From assembly GCA_034670405.1 (NCBI GenBank), contig JAXDDX010000073.1, forward strand, positions 2,337,001-2,401,000: DNA of 64,000 nt, in the 5' to 3' direction. Below, one piece after another: positions 48,401-63,918 of this stretch; the first letter of the stretch is position 1, and each line of letters starts with the position of its first letter. The stretch is from Hoplostethus atlanticus. Lineage: Eukaryota > Chordata > Actinopteri > Trachichthyiformes > Trachichthyidae. Below the pieces are notes generated by a model. The model was not told the origin of the DNA. It saw only the letters and a list, made by a program, of their open reading frames with translations, and searched no databases. A program made the position numbers and the translations under genes.

Positions 48401-51400
48401 CCGCATCGCATCTGCCGCTTTTGCATGTGATAGGACCTAAAGCTAAATGACACTGTGCAGGGTGGTGCGGTGTATCGATGCTGCCCCCTCAACCAGAAAG
48501 TCCCTGTGCAGGTTCAAGCATTTTACAGCACCGATGGGATTTATTCTATAGTCAAGGATATCTCACTTACTGGTAAGATGCCAGTGAGTAGACGATGCAA
48601 ATGCCACAGCATTCTTCATAAAAAAAACACCTGAGACTGTAAGCCTTTAAAAGATTTTTCTTTTATTTGTAAGCCTCATGGCATGGCTGTCAGATAGATT
48701 CTCTCTTTAAACCTCTTCTAAACCTATTCTTCTTGGGCCCAGTATGTTGTAGACAAAAATAATTGAACTCTGGGATACTTCTAGGATCCCCAACCCACAC
48801 ACCCACCCAAACACAGACTCAAATCGTGCGATAGTGCCTCCTCTCACTGTGACTGCGGAGATCTTTTAGCACGGACCAACATCAAAGTTGTGGAGTGTTA
48901 GTGTGGTAGTGTTGCGGTTACTGTACACTCATGGACCTCTTGGAATAGTAGCCTGGGCATATTTCACAGCTGAAATGTGGCCTAATATATAGGAATGTTC
49001 TGTCTCTTTGAACTTGGATTAGCTCCTCTCCTATCTAAAGCCATGGTCCATCTGCTGAGAATATGAGAGGGCTACTTGAAGCTACGGGCAGAAGGAGGAG
49101 AAAGGAATAAAAGGGAAGACTGAGAGAGAGAGAGAAGAAGGGATGAGGGAACTAAAAGATTGATAAGGAATGGAGATGAAAACAGCAGTATGACCACCGG
49201 TGGGGTTGGACCCGGAGCGGGGGTCGGTGATTTCAACACGATGCATTTGCCTCGATTTCTTTCAGCACAGATATTGAGCGATACCGCAGCACATCTTCCA
49301 ACTGTGCTGTGATAAATATTATTGCTGCTCTGCTCCCGGAAGTCTGTCATGGCTGCCACCGAAGGCTTGCCTCGGCGCTGGTGGGCGGAAGTGTGATAAA
49401 TGGCGCCGTCGCCGCGTACCAGGGTACAATGCAAGCAGATGAGAGTCAGCGTGGCGCCAGGAGTCCCCCGTGGCATTGACTCGCTTTGATTTTTCCATGC
49501 AAACGGAGAAGCAGATGGCCAAACTGACAAACAAGTTTCTCTTCCACTGGCTCGCCTCACGGCACAGAGGAAGATGGGGGAAGATGCTGGGTTTTGAGGT
49601 TTTCGCTGATGTTATTTTTGCTTTGCGCGCATCAAAACGGGCTTTGGCATTTGAAATTCAGTGAAAGTACAGGATTAATAATTCAGGTTGGGGCTGGGTG
49701 GGGTGGCGAGGTCTTCTCTGCTGTGATGATGAATCTGTGAAAGGCAGTGCGCTCGAAATCAAATCCATTCCCAGGCTCAGCTCTCTGAGTTATGGTTTTG
49801 TATTGATAACACATTGATCTCGTTGTGGATAACACATGTACCACGGGAGTGCATGTACCAATATGTACCCCACAACTTCCTGGGTTTGAGTTCGGCCCAT
49901 TTTCATCACCCCATCTTCCTGTCTCTCTCTTCTGTCCAATAAAGCTGAAATGCAAAAACACCCACAAAACTCTGGATGAATTCTTATCCATGTACTGCAG
50001 AGCTCAGTATAATACAAAATTATGTTTTTGCAAGCTAATAAATGTAAGATCTGAATAAAAAGCAACTCCAACACACTATGGCGTCCTCTGCCTGAGTGCA
50101 TCTCGTACCGTTGACTGCAGAGCAGCGACAGCCTGTCGAGGGAGAACAGTCGGGAGCCGTTAGAGCCGGTGGAGCGAGCGTGCCTCCGCTGCAGAAACAT
50201 GGATTATAGATCGGCATGTCTCGTTCCCCCCGGCCACACAGAACAGCGGCAACGGATGTGCTGTAACACGTGTGACTAGGTGTAGCCTGTGGATGATGTC
50301 AGATGATGCAGGGAATTGGAGTAACATACCAGATCTAGCTGAATGCAGTGTTTTATGGTCAACGTAGATCTTGTAGATGTTAAAGTAGGTCATGATGAAT
50401 ACAAACTGTGATATTTGTTGCATTTGTTGAGAATGTCGGACAAGTCAGACACTTTTAGGCTTGATTGGTCAAATTTGAGATTGTATTTTGCTGCTATTGC
50501 TGCATTAGATTCATTAGAAATACTAATAAGAAATCATAAAAAACAACTATAAATAGTTCATTTATACATTTTACACCAGCTGCATCAAGTACACCCAGTA
50601 CATATACATTTTAATTCTGATATTGTCGTGTTTCGCCTTCATTTAGCTTAAAAATGTCTCGATTATTGGTTGAGTCTATCTCTCTGTCTCTCTCCCTTGC
50701 AGAGACAAGCATCTGGAGCGATGACTGGAAGCAGCAAACCATCTGCTGGAAAAGGTATTTTCTAACCATACAGGAAGTACAACTATGCATACACTGTTCT
50801 CAACAAAGCTTGTATGGTGCATAGACAATGTCTGGCTGACACCAAAGATAAATAAAGATGCTATAGTTAGTTTTTCCCCATTATATTGTACTGAAAACTG
50901 TGATTTTCAGTCATCAGTATCTTTGTTTCATTGTTGTACAGATCAGCTCACCAAATTTTTTTAGGTAACAGCAATAGATAGTAACAGCAAGAGAGCTTTT
51001 CCAGAGAAAAGGTGCGCCCCATTTTTAAAACCCAACATGCATTCTGGTCTATTGAGGCTGCTGTTGGTGGAGAAATTGGTATCTCTTCCTCTACAATCCA
51101 TCTACGATGGATTTCTCCCTGTGTGACTGTGGCAGAGTGATACCGTTTGAGTTATAGGTTATAATCATTCATGGAACCGCTCATCCGATCACAATATGTG
51201 GTTGGAAAAAAGAAATGTTGTATAGAAGTCACATGATATGGTGTACCTATAACACTTTCTTAATGTACTGGCATATATATATCCGAGCAGGGAGAAGCTG
51301 ACAGACGATTTGTTTTGAATCTGTTTTAAAGGACATGCCACAACGATCATGGCGATCCAAGGGTCCCTCTACCCTGGTAGCATTCACAGGAAGACCTACT

Positions 51401-54400
51401 TTGCTAACTGGGCCACGGTATTGTTGGCAGAAGAATGTAATTAAAATCCCCAGAGTTATAAACGGCAAAATTAGGCTTGCAATACTTGGCAGGATCCTTT
51501 GAAATCCATAAACGGTGTAAAGTGTAGAACTCTGTCATCCTGGCCAAATGAGCGCGCAAGAACAAAGGCCTATTTTAAACCGAGCTCACGCCAAATAATT
51601 GACTTTTTTCATGACTGCAGCACAGATGAGATGAATGTGATTCATTTTGACATTTTCTCTCCATCTTGCAGAAATGAATGGACGCTAACTAACTTTTAGC
51701 ATGTTTTATCACCAATATATTTAGGTCGCCATGCAGGATCGCAAGGTTTCCTATTCTCAGACGTAGAAACAGATAAATCTCCTCAAGTCTGTTCTTCGTC
51801 TGGAAACAGACAAAATGAGGTTTCATGGTAGCTTTTGATACAATACACCATGGAACCTGGTGAATGTTATCTCCCCTGCTCTCCTGCTTGAAACCAACCT
51901 CAACACACAATGGACCCAGCAGGTTAATAGCAGCCGATCCACTGCTAAATAGCTCTGTGGCCCCGTTCGGCGCATTAAACGACCCCTGCCATGTACCTGG
52001 AGATCATGTATCACCTCCTCCCTCCTCTCTGGGGCCGCTGATAACGCTATTGAGACCCCGTGTTGAAATGGATTTCTGCCCTCAACTACTCGGATGATAA
52101 ATATATTGCGGTCCAGGCAGGCTCACTCCGTAGGGAAACACCCCCAGCGGTGAGGAGGGATTTTATGCAGCTCAATTGAATTTGATTGAGGCGTGAATTA
52201 CATTCATTTGACATTTGCCCATTTTCACACTTTTTTTTTTTCCCTCTGTTTTGAAATGGGGAGCGTGACTGAATAGCACATCCTGTGATAGCAGTGATCA
52301 CTTTCATTCAGCCAGTGTCTTCATTTAACAAGTGCTGCAATAACTTTGCAAAAATAATGGAAACAGTAAAAATAGGAAAGCTCAGTTTATTATCACAACT
52401 GTCACCTACCTCCCATACGCCTAACTGACTTGTGCTATTTGAAAATTGACTGCTATTAATCAGTCAGTATTTTCAGTGTGATGAGGGATGGGGTTTATGG
52501 TCATCGCTTAGTTTTTTTTAGTGGTTTTGTCCCTCGGGTTCCCCTAGATTGAGGCCTCCATCAATCATTGTCCCTTTACCTCTTAGTCGCCTTAAATCTC
52601 ACAGGCCTTCCATTTGAATGTGACCTTTCAAAAAAAACCTTCCATGGAAATAATCCCATCATGCACTGTGGCGATTTGATTCATTCATGCGCCAACGCAA
52701 AACACATTATTTGAAGTGCGATGTGCCTGGCGTAGAAAGCTAGCGCTACTTCTTGCACCCTGCGCTACAAAGGACAGCTACCCCCGTGGAGCAGGTATAA
52801 TTTTAGAAAAGGGTGGTGTGTGTGTGTGTGTGTGTATGTGTGAGGCACTCTGCCAGATTAAGAGCAAAAAAACCCATCCCTTTTAACACCCTAGATAGAA
52901 GAAATACACACAGCCTCTTCCAGGGGTGACTCCCGATCTTTTCTCCAACCTTCTTTGTGCTTCTGCTTAAGATGTGAGCGGCTTCTGCAATCATGAAATG
53001 TAAATGTGTCTTTATTGTCAATTGTGTCATCCAAGGGCTGCAAGGTCAACAGCAAGTGGCGTCTAAAAGTAAGTAGGTCATGTGGGCAAGTCACCTTTTA
53101 TGCTCGAGCACGCGCAACTTCTTCATGCAGAGCGGGTCAAGCGCAGTCATGCACGGGGCGCGCCGCGTTGCATGTCGAGCACGGCGTTTAAATAAAGAAT
53201 CACAGTAGGGTGGGTGCGATTGGAGAGTGACCTGTCTTATTGCTTCTCCAGATGTGGGAATGGAAGCCACATGGCATAAATTGCACCTTTCGCTTCTGTC
53301 ATCACATCCAGCACTACCCATTTCATTACGCTCACCTCCAGCAACACAGATTTGACCTCAATATTCACCGGATGCTCACCGTTGAGGCCTCTCGAACGCC
53401 GAGGTTGCAGCCTTGCTGCACTTCCTTTATGATTAACGATGCATTGGAGATATTTAACCTTTTGAGTGGATAAGCAGTGTTTGTTTTTCATCTCCTCTCG
53501 ACGAGGCGTCTCCCCCCGTCCTCACCACATGGGAGGATTAAAGGGGGGACGGCGTATGAATAATAAAAGAGAGTTTGACGGAGGAAGTCTCTGCCGCTTG
53601 TGCGGAGAAGATGATAGCGTGTTTAGAAAAGGGGGAACCCTTCCTCCACAGATACAAAAGAGCAACCTGTTCTCTATAGGAGTGAGAAAAGTCGTAAGCA
53701 TGGTCTATTAAATTAAATTCAAATCCAATTTCTTACGGTGCGCTTTGGCGGCTCCTGTAGTGTAACAAAGTTCAGAGTGAAAAACAGTCCCTTATTTTGA
53801 AGTAGCTCAGTCGGGGGGCTGTCTATTAGGGTTAGGCCTAATAGGTTAATTGTTCAATAATGTTTTTGTACATTAATTCTTCATTTAAAGGCAGTAATAT
53901 ATCCCAGAGTTTCCCAAGCATTGAATAGGTGTGGTGGGTCACCCTGCCTTGAGGAGCTGCTGATCCTAAACAAATTTCATACACTGAATAATGTTTTGGC
54001 ATGAAAATCGAAAACCTCAAAGACGGTGGGCAGAAAATGTCACATATATCAACGATACCAGTGTTCTTGTATCGCAGATATGTGTGACATTTTGTGCCCA
54101 TAGTCTTCAAAACTCATATCAGTCGAACCCTACTGTCTATCCGGCTGGCCGACACAAGGGTCAGAGGTTGAAGACTGAAGAGACGTTCGTCCCAAGGTAA
54201 AGCCATGGAGCATGAAGGATGTTGACCCAGATCAGCGTGCTTGCTCTCCTACGAGGCTTGTTGTCGTGACCCAGCACTGGTGAACGAGTCACCCTGAGGG
54301 GAACGTGAAGTCTTATTAATAATGTAGTTCTATAATAACAGAGGCAATAACAGAAGACATACAGCTCGAGGGCAAAGTCTGTTGAGATCCTGAGGAAAGA

Positions 54401-55001
54401 ACATGGCCGTAGTAGAGTAAGAGGTGGAGACGATAACAGGAAGTCAGTTGCGATCTAACCAATAAACCCATATCTAATCAATTATGATTGGTAATAGGTT
54501 AATCACACTGGCAGCGGGTCCCTTTCGGTTTCGATGGTAGTATATGTTTCCTAATTAAAGCTTACAGGAAGCTCACGAGGAAATCCAGCAACATTTTTTA
54601 ATCAGGTGTCTTAAAGCATAACTCCAGCCATTTTCTCATCTTCATCCTTGATACTAATCAATTCGATTCGACGGAAAGAAATAAGTAACTCTATAGTGAA
54701 TGACAACAGGATCAGAATCGATCGGTATGATGGAAAATGATGGGGAAATAGGGTCCTGGCTGAAAATGGCCAGAGTTACGCTTTAACAGAAGGTGACGTC
54801 GGCATGTTGAAGGTCCCCCCCGTGGTCTCTTAACCATTTCCCCTCTTCTGCTCCCCCCCCCCCCCCCCAGATGAAAAGAAGGAAACCCAGGCCCCGGACT
54901 TCGACATCGACATGGGCGACCCGGAGACGGAGAAGGCCGCCGTGGCCATCCAATCGCAGTTCAGGAAATTCCAGAAAAAGAAGCAGGATGTGAAGTCATA
55001 G
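35812..55001 (+). CDS. pcp4: Purkinje cell protein 4 (PEP-19), three coding exons
   Basis: PCP4 is a small cytosolic regulator that binds the C-lobe of calmodulin through an IQ motif and speeds calcium exchange. Coding exons are 35812-35820 (MSE), 50703-50754 and 54871-55001, encoding 63 aa; the human protein has 62. Exon 2 reads [17 protein letters not shown]. Exon 3 carries the acidic segment [15 protein letters not shown] followed by the IQ core [14 protein letters not shown] and ends DVKS. The acidic-plus-IQ arrangement is the hallmark of the family. Exon 1 holds only nine coding bases, and intron 1 is about 14.9 kb. The exon 3 acceptor is preceded by an unusually pure C run (54853-54868). 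It lies between igsf5 and dscam in the same order and orientation as in human. Confidence 0.95.
36233..36535. repeat. ACT/CTA trinucleotide satellite
   Basis: About 300 bases composed mainly of CTA/TAC/ACT triplets with interspersed ACTAGTACTAG and GTTAATACTAGT phrases. The block ACTACCACTACTACTGCTAG occurs at least twice (near 36312 and 36398), so part of the array was duplicated as a larger unit. Long open frames across it in several phases are artefacts of the repeat. Confidence 0.9.
38156..38604. mobile_element. Non-autonomous DNA transposon, copy B
   Basis: Starts TTAAAGGTGC (38156-38165) and ends GCACCTTTAA (38595-38604), perfect 10-base inverted ends. The interior matches the element at 26071-26545 in several blocks (ATCAATATATCACTGTCAAAT, GTGGCACACAATGTAAAAAT). 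It has no transposase frame. hAT ancestry is possible from size and end type, but no clean 8-bp duplication is visible. Confidence 0.6.
44520..44720 (+). repeat. tRNA-derived SINE
   Basis: GAGGGTCTCCGGTTCAAACCCC (about 44554-44576) contains GGTTCAAACC, a perfect RNA polymerase III B box. The body follows with CAGGCCCTTGAGCAAGACATTTAG, a phrase shared with other fish SINE bodies, including the remnant near 8981. Confidence 0.6.
45418..45565. repeat. ATT/ATC-rich simple repeat
   Basis: A tract of ATT triplets (45418-45450) continuing as interrupted ATT, ATC and AATATT repeats to about 45565. It has no other content. Confidence 0.9.
50755..54870 (+). other. pcp4 intron 2
   Basis: About 4.1 kb. 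No exon is seen. It contains a stretch near 51040-51140 (GGATTTCTCCCTGTGTGACTG) that is repeated in diverged form near 59160-59225, a GT run at 52815-52835, and a MITE at 54611-54785 just before exon 3. Confidence 0.45.
54611..54785. mobile_element. Palindromic MITE directly upstream of pcp4 exon 3
   Basis: The left end TTAAAGCATAACTCCAGCC and the right end GGCCAGAGTTACGCTTTAA are near-perfect reverse complements over about 25 bases. The interior of about 125 bases is non-coding. It sits 85 bases before the exon 3 acceptor. No longer target duplication than the TTAA-like ends could be set. Confidence 0.65.
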
Positions 55002-55944
55002 AGCGGGCGCGGCCGGTCCTGGCAGCTTCTGTCAGCTGCTCTGCACCCCGTTGAGGGCTTGGTCTTGCATGTCAATCAAACTGCACCGTCATGAACTCAA
55101 CAGAAGGGTGGGGGTGGGGTTCCTGGAGGGGGTTGGGGGTGGGTGGGGGGTCGTTCTTGGGGCTAAATAGTATCTTTGTGAAAGTATATGTGGAATTATG
55201 ATAAATTATTGAAGTCTGGATGTAGATCTTTCCTATTATTTTGCTATTTCTGTTTTTTTATCCAATACTTTATCGATGCACTCCGCGGTGCAGTCGCAGT
55301 AGCACTACCGAGTCGTAATAGTCTTTCCTATGTCACAACTAATGTAATATAGCCATGTGAACAGAACAAGGTACTTGATCTCCTCATAAATTAACCAAGC
55401 AGATGGAATATATAGCCACACGTATTGTTGTTGTTGATAGCTGCACTTGAGTGGTGATTTCATTCCGCCAGGCTTCATAAATCAAAAAAGGTTTTTCAGT
55501 TCTCCCGGAGGTCCGCTAACGTCGTTTCCCTCCGCCCCGGGTAAAACGATCCTGGGGCATTACGGCTCGTACTGTTTGATCCCGTACAGTTGCCAGAGCT
55601 TTCCCGCTGTGCGACTGATGCTTTTTAAATGGAAAAGCATCAGTGGCATCAGGAATCGATGTCTCCGATGTCTCCAATTTGTGTTGGGAGGGTCTCACTG
55701 CGGCAGGAGTCAAAATCTAGGGCTTTAGTGCGCCTCGCGCATTGCAGCCGTGGATTTTCTCTTCCCTCCAAAACGTCGTTAGAAAGGGATTTCATGTGAT
55801 GTGTGCTGTTCCTTCTTGACATGAACCGTTCGGGATTGTGTGTTAAAGTTGATCGATGTTGTACTTGTGATTTGATTGCAGTCGTTTCTTTCCCCGATAC
55901 CCTTCAATCCAGACAAGTGATTTAAACAATACCACAGTTCAGTT

Positions 55945-56056
55945 TACACACACATACGTGCACACACACACACCCTTATAAACACACCCTTATACACGCA
56001 TGCAAGCTTGCACAAACGTGCACGTGCGCGCGCACACACACACACACACACACAAA
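55945..56056. repeat. CA-rich compound microsatellite
   Basis: ACACAC tracts with interspersed GTGCACGTGCGCGCGC, ending in a CA run at about 56030-56053. The alternating purine-pyrimidine CG/CA sequence could favour Z-DNA. Confidence 0.85.
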
Positions 56057-56702
56057 TAACTAATAAAAATATTGGCAAGGAATACAAGTTGATTTATTTC
56101 TGTGTTCTATATTTGTTTGAGTTACTGTAAGTGGAGTTGTGATGAGGCATGTGGCCCATTATATGAAAGACTGTGACCCTGGTTTAAAACAGTCACATTA
56201 TATACAATATATAATATAATAAATTAATATTTATCCTCTATCATAACCTTTAAAAACAAAAGATATATACATACCCATGGTGTCATTATGAGACTGAACA
56301 AGCTTCCTGGATTACACAAACTGATATTTTAGCTTCAGTTTGCAATGACCTTTGAACTTTATATCAGTCACTGTGATAAACTAGACACACTCATCCAGGA
56401 CATCAACTGTCCTAGCAGAAAGTGTGCAAGAAAGCACTATTTCAGTGATCACCACAGTGATAGTATCCTTGAAAAGGTGAATTTCCTTTTAGGGCTCAAT
56501 AAAGTATGACAAAGAAATCATTAAATGTAGATTTTGGAAATGATATGTGAGTATTCAGTATTCTGAATATCTGACCTGACAACCACATGCTGCTTTCATG
56601 GTTGGTCTACCTGTCTTCATAATGTCGTGGCCAAATGGTTATCAATATCTTGATATTCACTGATATTCATTCATCATGTTAGAATTAATTGGGACATGCA
56701 AT

Positions 56703-57257
56703 CAGGGCCGGCCCTAGGTTTTTGGTGGCCCTAAGCAGGATTTGGTTTGGGGGCCCCCCTCATTGTAACGTGTTGCCACTTCACATGGCACTGAACCAAC
56801 ATGTGTATTGTAAATATTAGTTTAAGCACACATAATGTACAAATAAGCATGTAAAGACTAAAGTGGGACCTATTAGCTGCAACACTATCTTTAAATAGAC
56901 TACAGTAAATACAGTATTTGTCTATTACCCCCTAAATGCTGGCAAACTGTCGAAGAATAGCTTGTGAAGATACTTATCCCGCAAAATGTGATTTTTTTTA
57001 CCACAGAATCCTGCAGTGCTTGTTTCGCAGGGGACAGTAAATTACTTAGCCTACCTAAATTGTCCATTTCGCCCGTCTCTGAGCTTATTGTTTTGTCACT
57101 ATTTGTTGGCAAAAATGGCACGAAATGTTGTCAGTTTTTGTTTAGGAAGTTCAATTTTTATTTCATTATTGTCTCGTGTTCATTAAAAAAATATTTTCTA
57201 GGGGGCCCCCAGGGGGCCTTAAGCAACTGCTTATATCGCTTAATGGGTAGGGCTCTG
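56703..57257. mobile_element. Dispersed fish DNA element (GGCCGGCCCTA type)
   Basis: Starts CAGGGCCGGCCCTAGGTTTT and continues GGTGGCCCTAAGCAGGATTT. Near its right end it has GGGGGCCTTAAGCAACTGC and finishes around GGGTAGGGCTCTGC, a degenerate inverted match to the start. Such elements are common in fish. The open frame at 56964-57353 runs through it and is not a host gene. Confidence 0.55.
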
Positions 57258-60200
57258 CATGCAATGTTGTGTTTTCCAAACCGATCCCCCTTTTCATTTC
57301 TGTTTTCAGTGAAAGCTGAAAACCAGAAGGACATTTTGCTCAGGTTTTCCTAAGTATAAATCACTTCTAGGGGGAAACCAACACTGTTGTTGTTCTCACA
57401 TTTTTCAGTTCATCGCTATCCTCAAAAGCAAATGGAAAGCGCAGAGAAGGTTTGAGCAGGGTAATTTCTTTAAAGGTCACATGGAAAGGAAATATGTTTA
57501 TAGCACTTTTGTGTTATTAAATGAACCCACCCCCCCCATCATCTGCTACCCAGGGAACAAAGCCACTACAACAGTTCCCACTCAGAGTGAAAAAAAAAAA
57601 AAAAAGAAACAATTTTACCAGGAAAGCCTGAGCTTCTTATCTGGCTGCCCCGTTGCCTCTTGAAAGGAGGCAAGTCTCAGGTGGCACGTTATTTCCTGGG
57701 TCAATAAGCCGCTGACACGGGGCGGCCAGAGAAACGTTACAGTGCTCAGTAATACATTTCTCTAATATTAATCTGTGCTTCAGAGAACAGGAGCTCGGGC
57801 CGGGGTGGAACTGTATGAGAGGTCAGAGTATGAGCAGCCGAGTGTAAAAAGGTAAAGAGGTTCCCGTGGCCAACGCCTGACCTGTAATACGCCTGACAGA
57901 AAGAGGCGTAAAGAACCGTTGTAAAAAACTGCAAAAGAAGGTTAATAGCAGCATTTCTGTTTGCGTGATATTACCTTTTAGGGATGAAGCCATTACACTA
58001 AATCAGTGATGGAAATGTCAGAAGGCGAGGAGATCTGCGCTGATATCAAACATGCACTCAAAGTTGTGAACAGATTAAAGATAAATCGGAATTGACTGAT
58101 TATGAGGCACCTGTACCTGACACAGTGCTATATGTCACTAGATAATCCTGCATTGTGGGATCTGGACATAATCCTGTGGTCTTTATGAGATCTGCTATCG
58201 GTCTTAATGATGATAATTATTTGTGCACCTGTCTGTTTAAACCAGACTGTATGGCGGATCAACAGATATTCACGGCATAATTTCCAAGGTTTCTCAGTGC
58301 CTTGGAAGAAAGATGATCTCGGTGAAATCACTTCAGTCCTTCTGTCAACAACTCAGGAAATGAATCTGAGAGGAAGAAATACCTTCGATCCAATAAATCA
58401 AAACATAAACAATGCCAGTTGTCGGGTGAGAGCATTTCAAGAAGGGATTCTGGACTGGGACTCCATAGAAATATCACTTTATTAAACTACATGTTCAGCA
58501 TAGTTTCCCCAGCAGCGCCGGCTTCAACAGCTTCGTGATCAGAGGGAAGAATTCAGTTTGCCTGAACGTTATTTATGACAGCACTTATTAACTGCCGAGT
58601 GTGGCGGCAAGTAAATCTCTGTCACCGCGCTTAATTTGTCTTGGACTTCAGAAGTGGATGGCGAATATAGTTGTCGCGCTGAGTAATACGCCGTCCTATT
58701 AACCAGGGTCTCGTGATATAAGACCGTGGAAGCAATTTCCCAGCCAAGACACGGGGAAGCCGAGGAAAAATCTTCCAAATGGCATGTTGGAAAGCCCTCG
58801 GCCATTTAACCACTTGAAGAAAGACAGACTTTAATGACCAATGTTATATGACTACACAGTTTAAAACTAAATAGGGGGTTGAGATCGAGTCTTTAGGCGC
58901 ATGATGTCATTGGTTAGATATATTTGAAATTTAGCATTAGAATTCACTGACGGTTAAAGGAAAGATACTCTACACTGTTATCATCAATGTGTACCCACTT
59001 TCCCACAACCTGCTACTTCTACTTCTGTTTATGATTTCCTACATTACCCAGAATGCCTTTCGACAACCCCCAGAGAACAGGTGTGTGCTTTCAATCAAAG
59101 GCTAGCCAACTAGCTCATGAACATTGGGGTGATCTCTGCCACGCCCCTTATTCAGAACAACAACTGAGGCTGCTGTCTGTGTCTCTTCTTCTACGGTGGA
59201 TTTCTCCCTGTGTGATTGTTGAATGTCTGTGCGAAATGGTGAGTCTAGCAAGAAACCCTTGCTCTTGAAGTTTAGAAAAAATTATTGTGCTATTGAACTG
59301 CATTGCAATTGCATGACCGCAATGTGACGTCACGTTGCCCGGGAATGCAAGGTCCATCACCAATAGCTTTTTTTAACAGTGTTAAAAGTGTTTTAGGGTG
59401 GATTCTTCCTTCCTTTAACCTTATCTATTAGTAAGGAAATTTCAAAATTGACCAGAGATTGGCATCCAGAGGGGCAACTTAATTGGAATCAGATGAAAGC
59501 ATTAGATGAGACGGTATTAGATGAAAAAGGATGAAAGGGATGAAAGAGGACAGGTCAGTGAGCAACGCTTTGCAACACTGCCACCCGCAGGCAAGAAGTC
59601 TTCAGAATCAGAGAGCATGAATGAACAGTAACTGGACTGGCCAGCGGAAAACTACCGATGCCATCGCTGAGAAGGATTAGCTTAATTTAGAGCTGACTAC
59701 TGTCGGGATCAAAGGCAGGTGAACTTCATGATATACACTCTAAGAGACCCAAAGCCTTGAGCAGCTCTCCGCGGGTCTGGGTCACCAGACACCCATCATT
59801 CATTCATGTCAAACCGTGGAGCACACTTTGGGGAACAGCCAGTTTATTAATCAAATTTGAACTGTGTGTTAGTTTCTCTTTATTCCAGTGCCACCATGGT
59901 GAACACTCATGTTAAAAATAAAAAGTGACATTTTTTTTTTGTTAAAATGTATAATCATAATGAAGACAGTTAATCATAGAACTAATCATAGAAACTGACA
60001 TAATGACCTCACAGCATTTTGGATCAAACTCTCCCTCCAGGACTAACTCAAAGAAACCAGAAAGAACAGAAATGGGCCAGGGTAGACAATAACAGAAAAA
60101 AAGAAACAGCTTATTATATCCACATTTTTTTTTAGATATTTCCCATAGACATTAGGTTTGGTTTGTAGGGGGGATTCTGTTGGATTGTCTCACGTTTTTT

Positions 60201-61407
60201 TTTTCCCTGTAGAGGAGCGTCACTGCAATGCAGCAACAGTAAATCTACTGAGGAGAGTGAGAGCCCTGAAGGCTCTACCTAGTGCACTGAGATTAGGGGG
60301 CTCTATCTGGACACACTTGAGTCGGGGTGTCGTGAAGTGCAAACCATTAGTTCTTTAACCCTCCCTGTTCTAGCTAACATCATTTACCACCCTGGCAAAT
60401 AAGCGGTGGCAAACTACACCTGAATACATAGCTGGAGTGTGTCCGGCCCTGTAAGTATACTCACAACATAGTTATTTTTCATCAATACAGTACAGTATAG
60501 AGCAATAATTTTCATATAATTTTTCATATCTTTTTTTCATATTGCACCATCAGAGAATGGGACACAGAGAAAGATCAACAGAGACTCCATTTCCTAATTA
60601 AAATGAGATATGTGCAAACATGACTAAGGACTTTATTAACCAAATCAATTCTTCCCTGTAATATCCACAAATAAAAGTGATTTCTCTTTTTATATATATA
60701 TTTATAGTAATAAGAATAATAAATCTTCACATTGGATCATTTCATAGTGTGACAAAATGCTTGACTGGGCTGTCCAGCCACGATCGTAATCCTCATTGTC
60801 TTTTAATTGGTCAGTCCCCATGCATCCATAGGAAATAGATTTTTTTTCTTCAAAAAAGTAACAATTTGAGCAGCTGAAAAGTTTGGACTGGTGTCAATTG
60901 CTTTCATTCCAAGATTTCTCCCAAGTTTCATTCAGTGTTTCAGAAGGATATTCCATAGGAAAAAAATTACTCCAAATCGTCATCTTCCACTCCAGAAAAA
61001 AAAAAGTCCGGGTTCTTATGAAAACATTGTAATGGTACTAATCGATCATTTGGTAATCAATAATTAATAATCATTAATAGCTGACAACTAACAATTAATA
61101 ATCACTGATTAATTATTAAGAATTAACAATAATCAAGAATAAATAATGCTCCCTCGTTACTCAATTAGTTTGGCAAAGCTCCGCCTGGAGTCATTTCCGA
61201 TGAGTGAATTTGTCTCAAGTGAAAAAAAAACAAACAAGAGATGAAAGAAAGCCCTAAAATAAATAAAAGGAGATTAGTAAAAGTGACCCCGCCCTTGGAG
61301 GAAGGGGACGTATATACAGAACTGCGTGGTGAAAGTCAGTTTACTGCACTTGAGTGTTAAGTCCAGTGTTAGAGTGAGTTCTAGTCCCGCCCTAGACGCC
61401 CCTGCTG

Positions 61408-63918
<2,511 letters not shown>

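Larger units (their letters stand above)
35821..50702 (+). other. pcp4 intron 1 (about 14.9 kb)
   Basis: I find no credible nested gene. Contents I can name are the ACT/CTA satellite at 36233-36535, a GA run (37123-37160), the DNA-transposon derivative 38156-38604, a tRNA-type SINE 44520-44720, the ATT-rich tract 45418-45565, a GAT run (48277-48300) and an A run (48098-48110). A further stretch starting TTAAAGGTCTATTAAG at 40877 may be another decayed DNA element. Long introns in neuronal genes often hold enhancers, but conservation cannot be judged from one sequence. Confidence 0.5.
55002..61407. other. pcp4 3' flank, intergenic DNA and dscam 3' UTR
   Basis: The pcp4 and dscam genes converge here. 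The pcp4 3' UTR starts at 55002; a G-rich tract lies at 55107-55153, and an AATAAA near 56064 is one possible polyadenylation signal. A CA/CG repeat spans about 55950-56055. Dispersed repeats lie at 56703-57257 and near 58975-59240. Upstream of 61407 on the minus strand is the dscam 3' UTR, AT-rich, with AATAAA candidates such as the complement of 60632-60637. No other gene was recognised. Confidence 0.5.

Noticed and set aside
48041..48406. 121-aa minus-strand frame with poly-Ser
   Set aside because: Explained by the GAT repeat and A run; no conserved features.
49072..49560. 162-aa minus-strand frame in pcp4 intron 1
   Set aside because: No domain, no splice support, low-complexity Leu/Ser end caused by a GA-rich tract.
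56964..57353. 129-aa plus-strand frame
   Set aside because: It lies across the GGCCGGCCCTA-type repeat and AT-rich DNA and has no family features.
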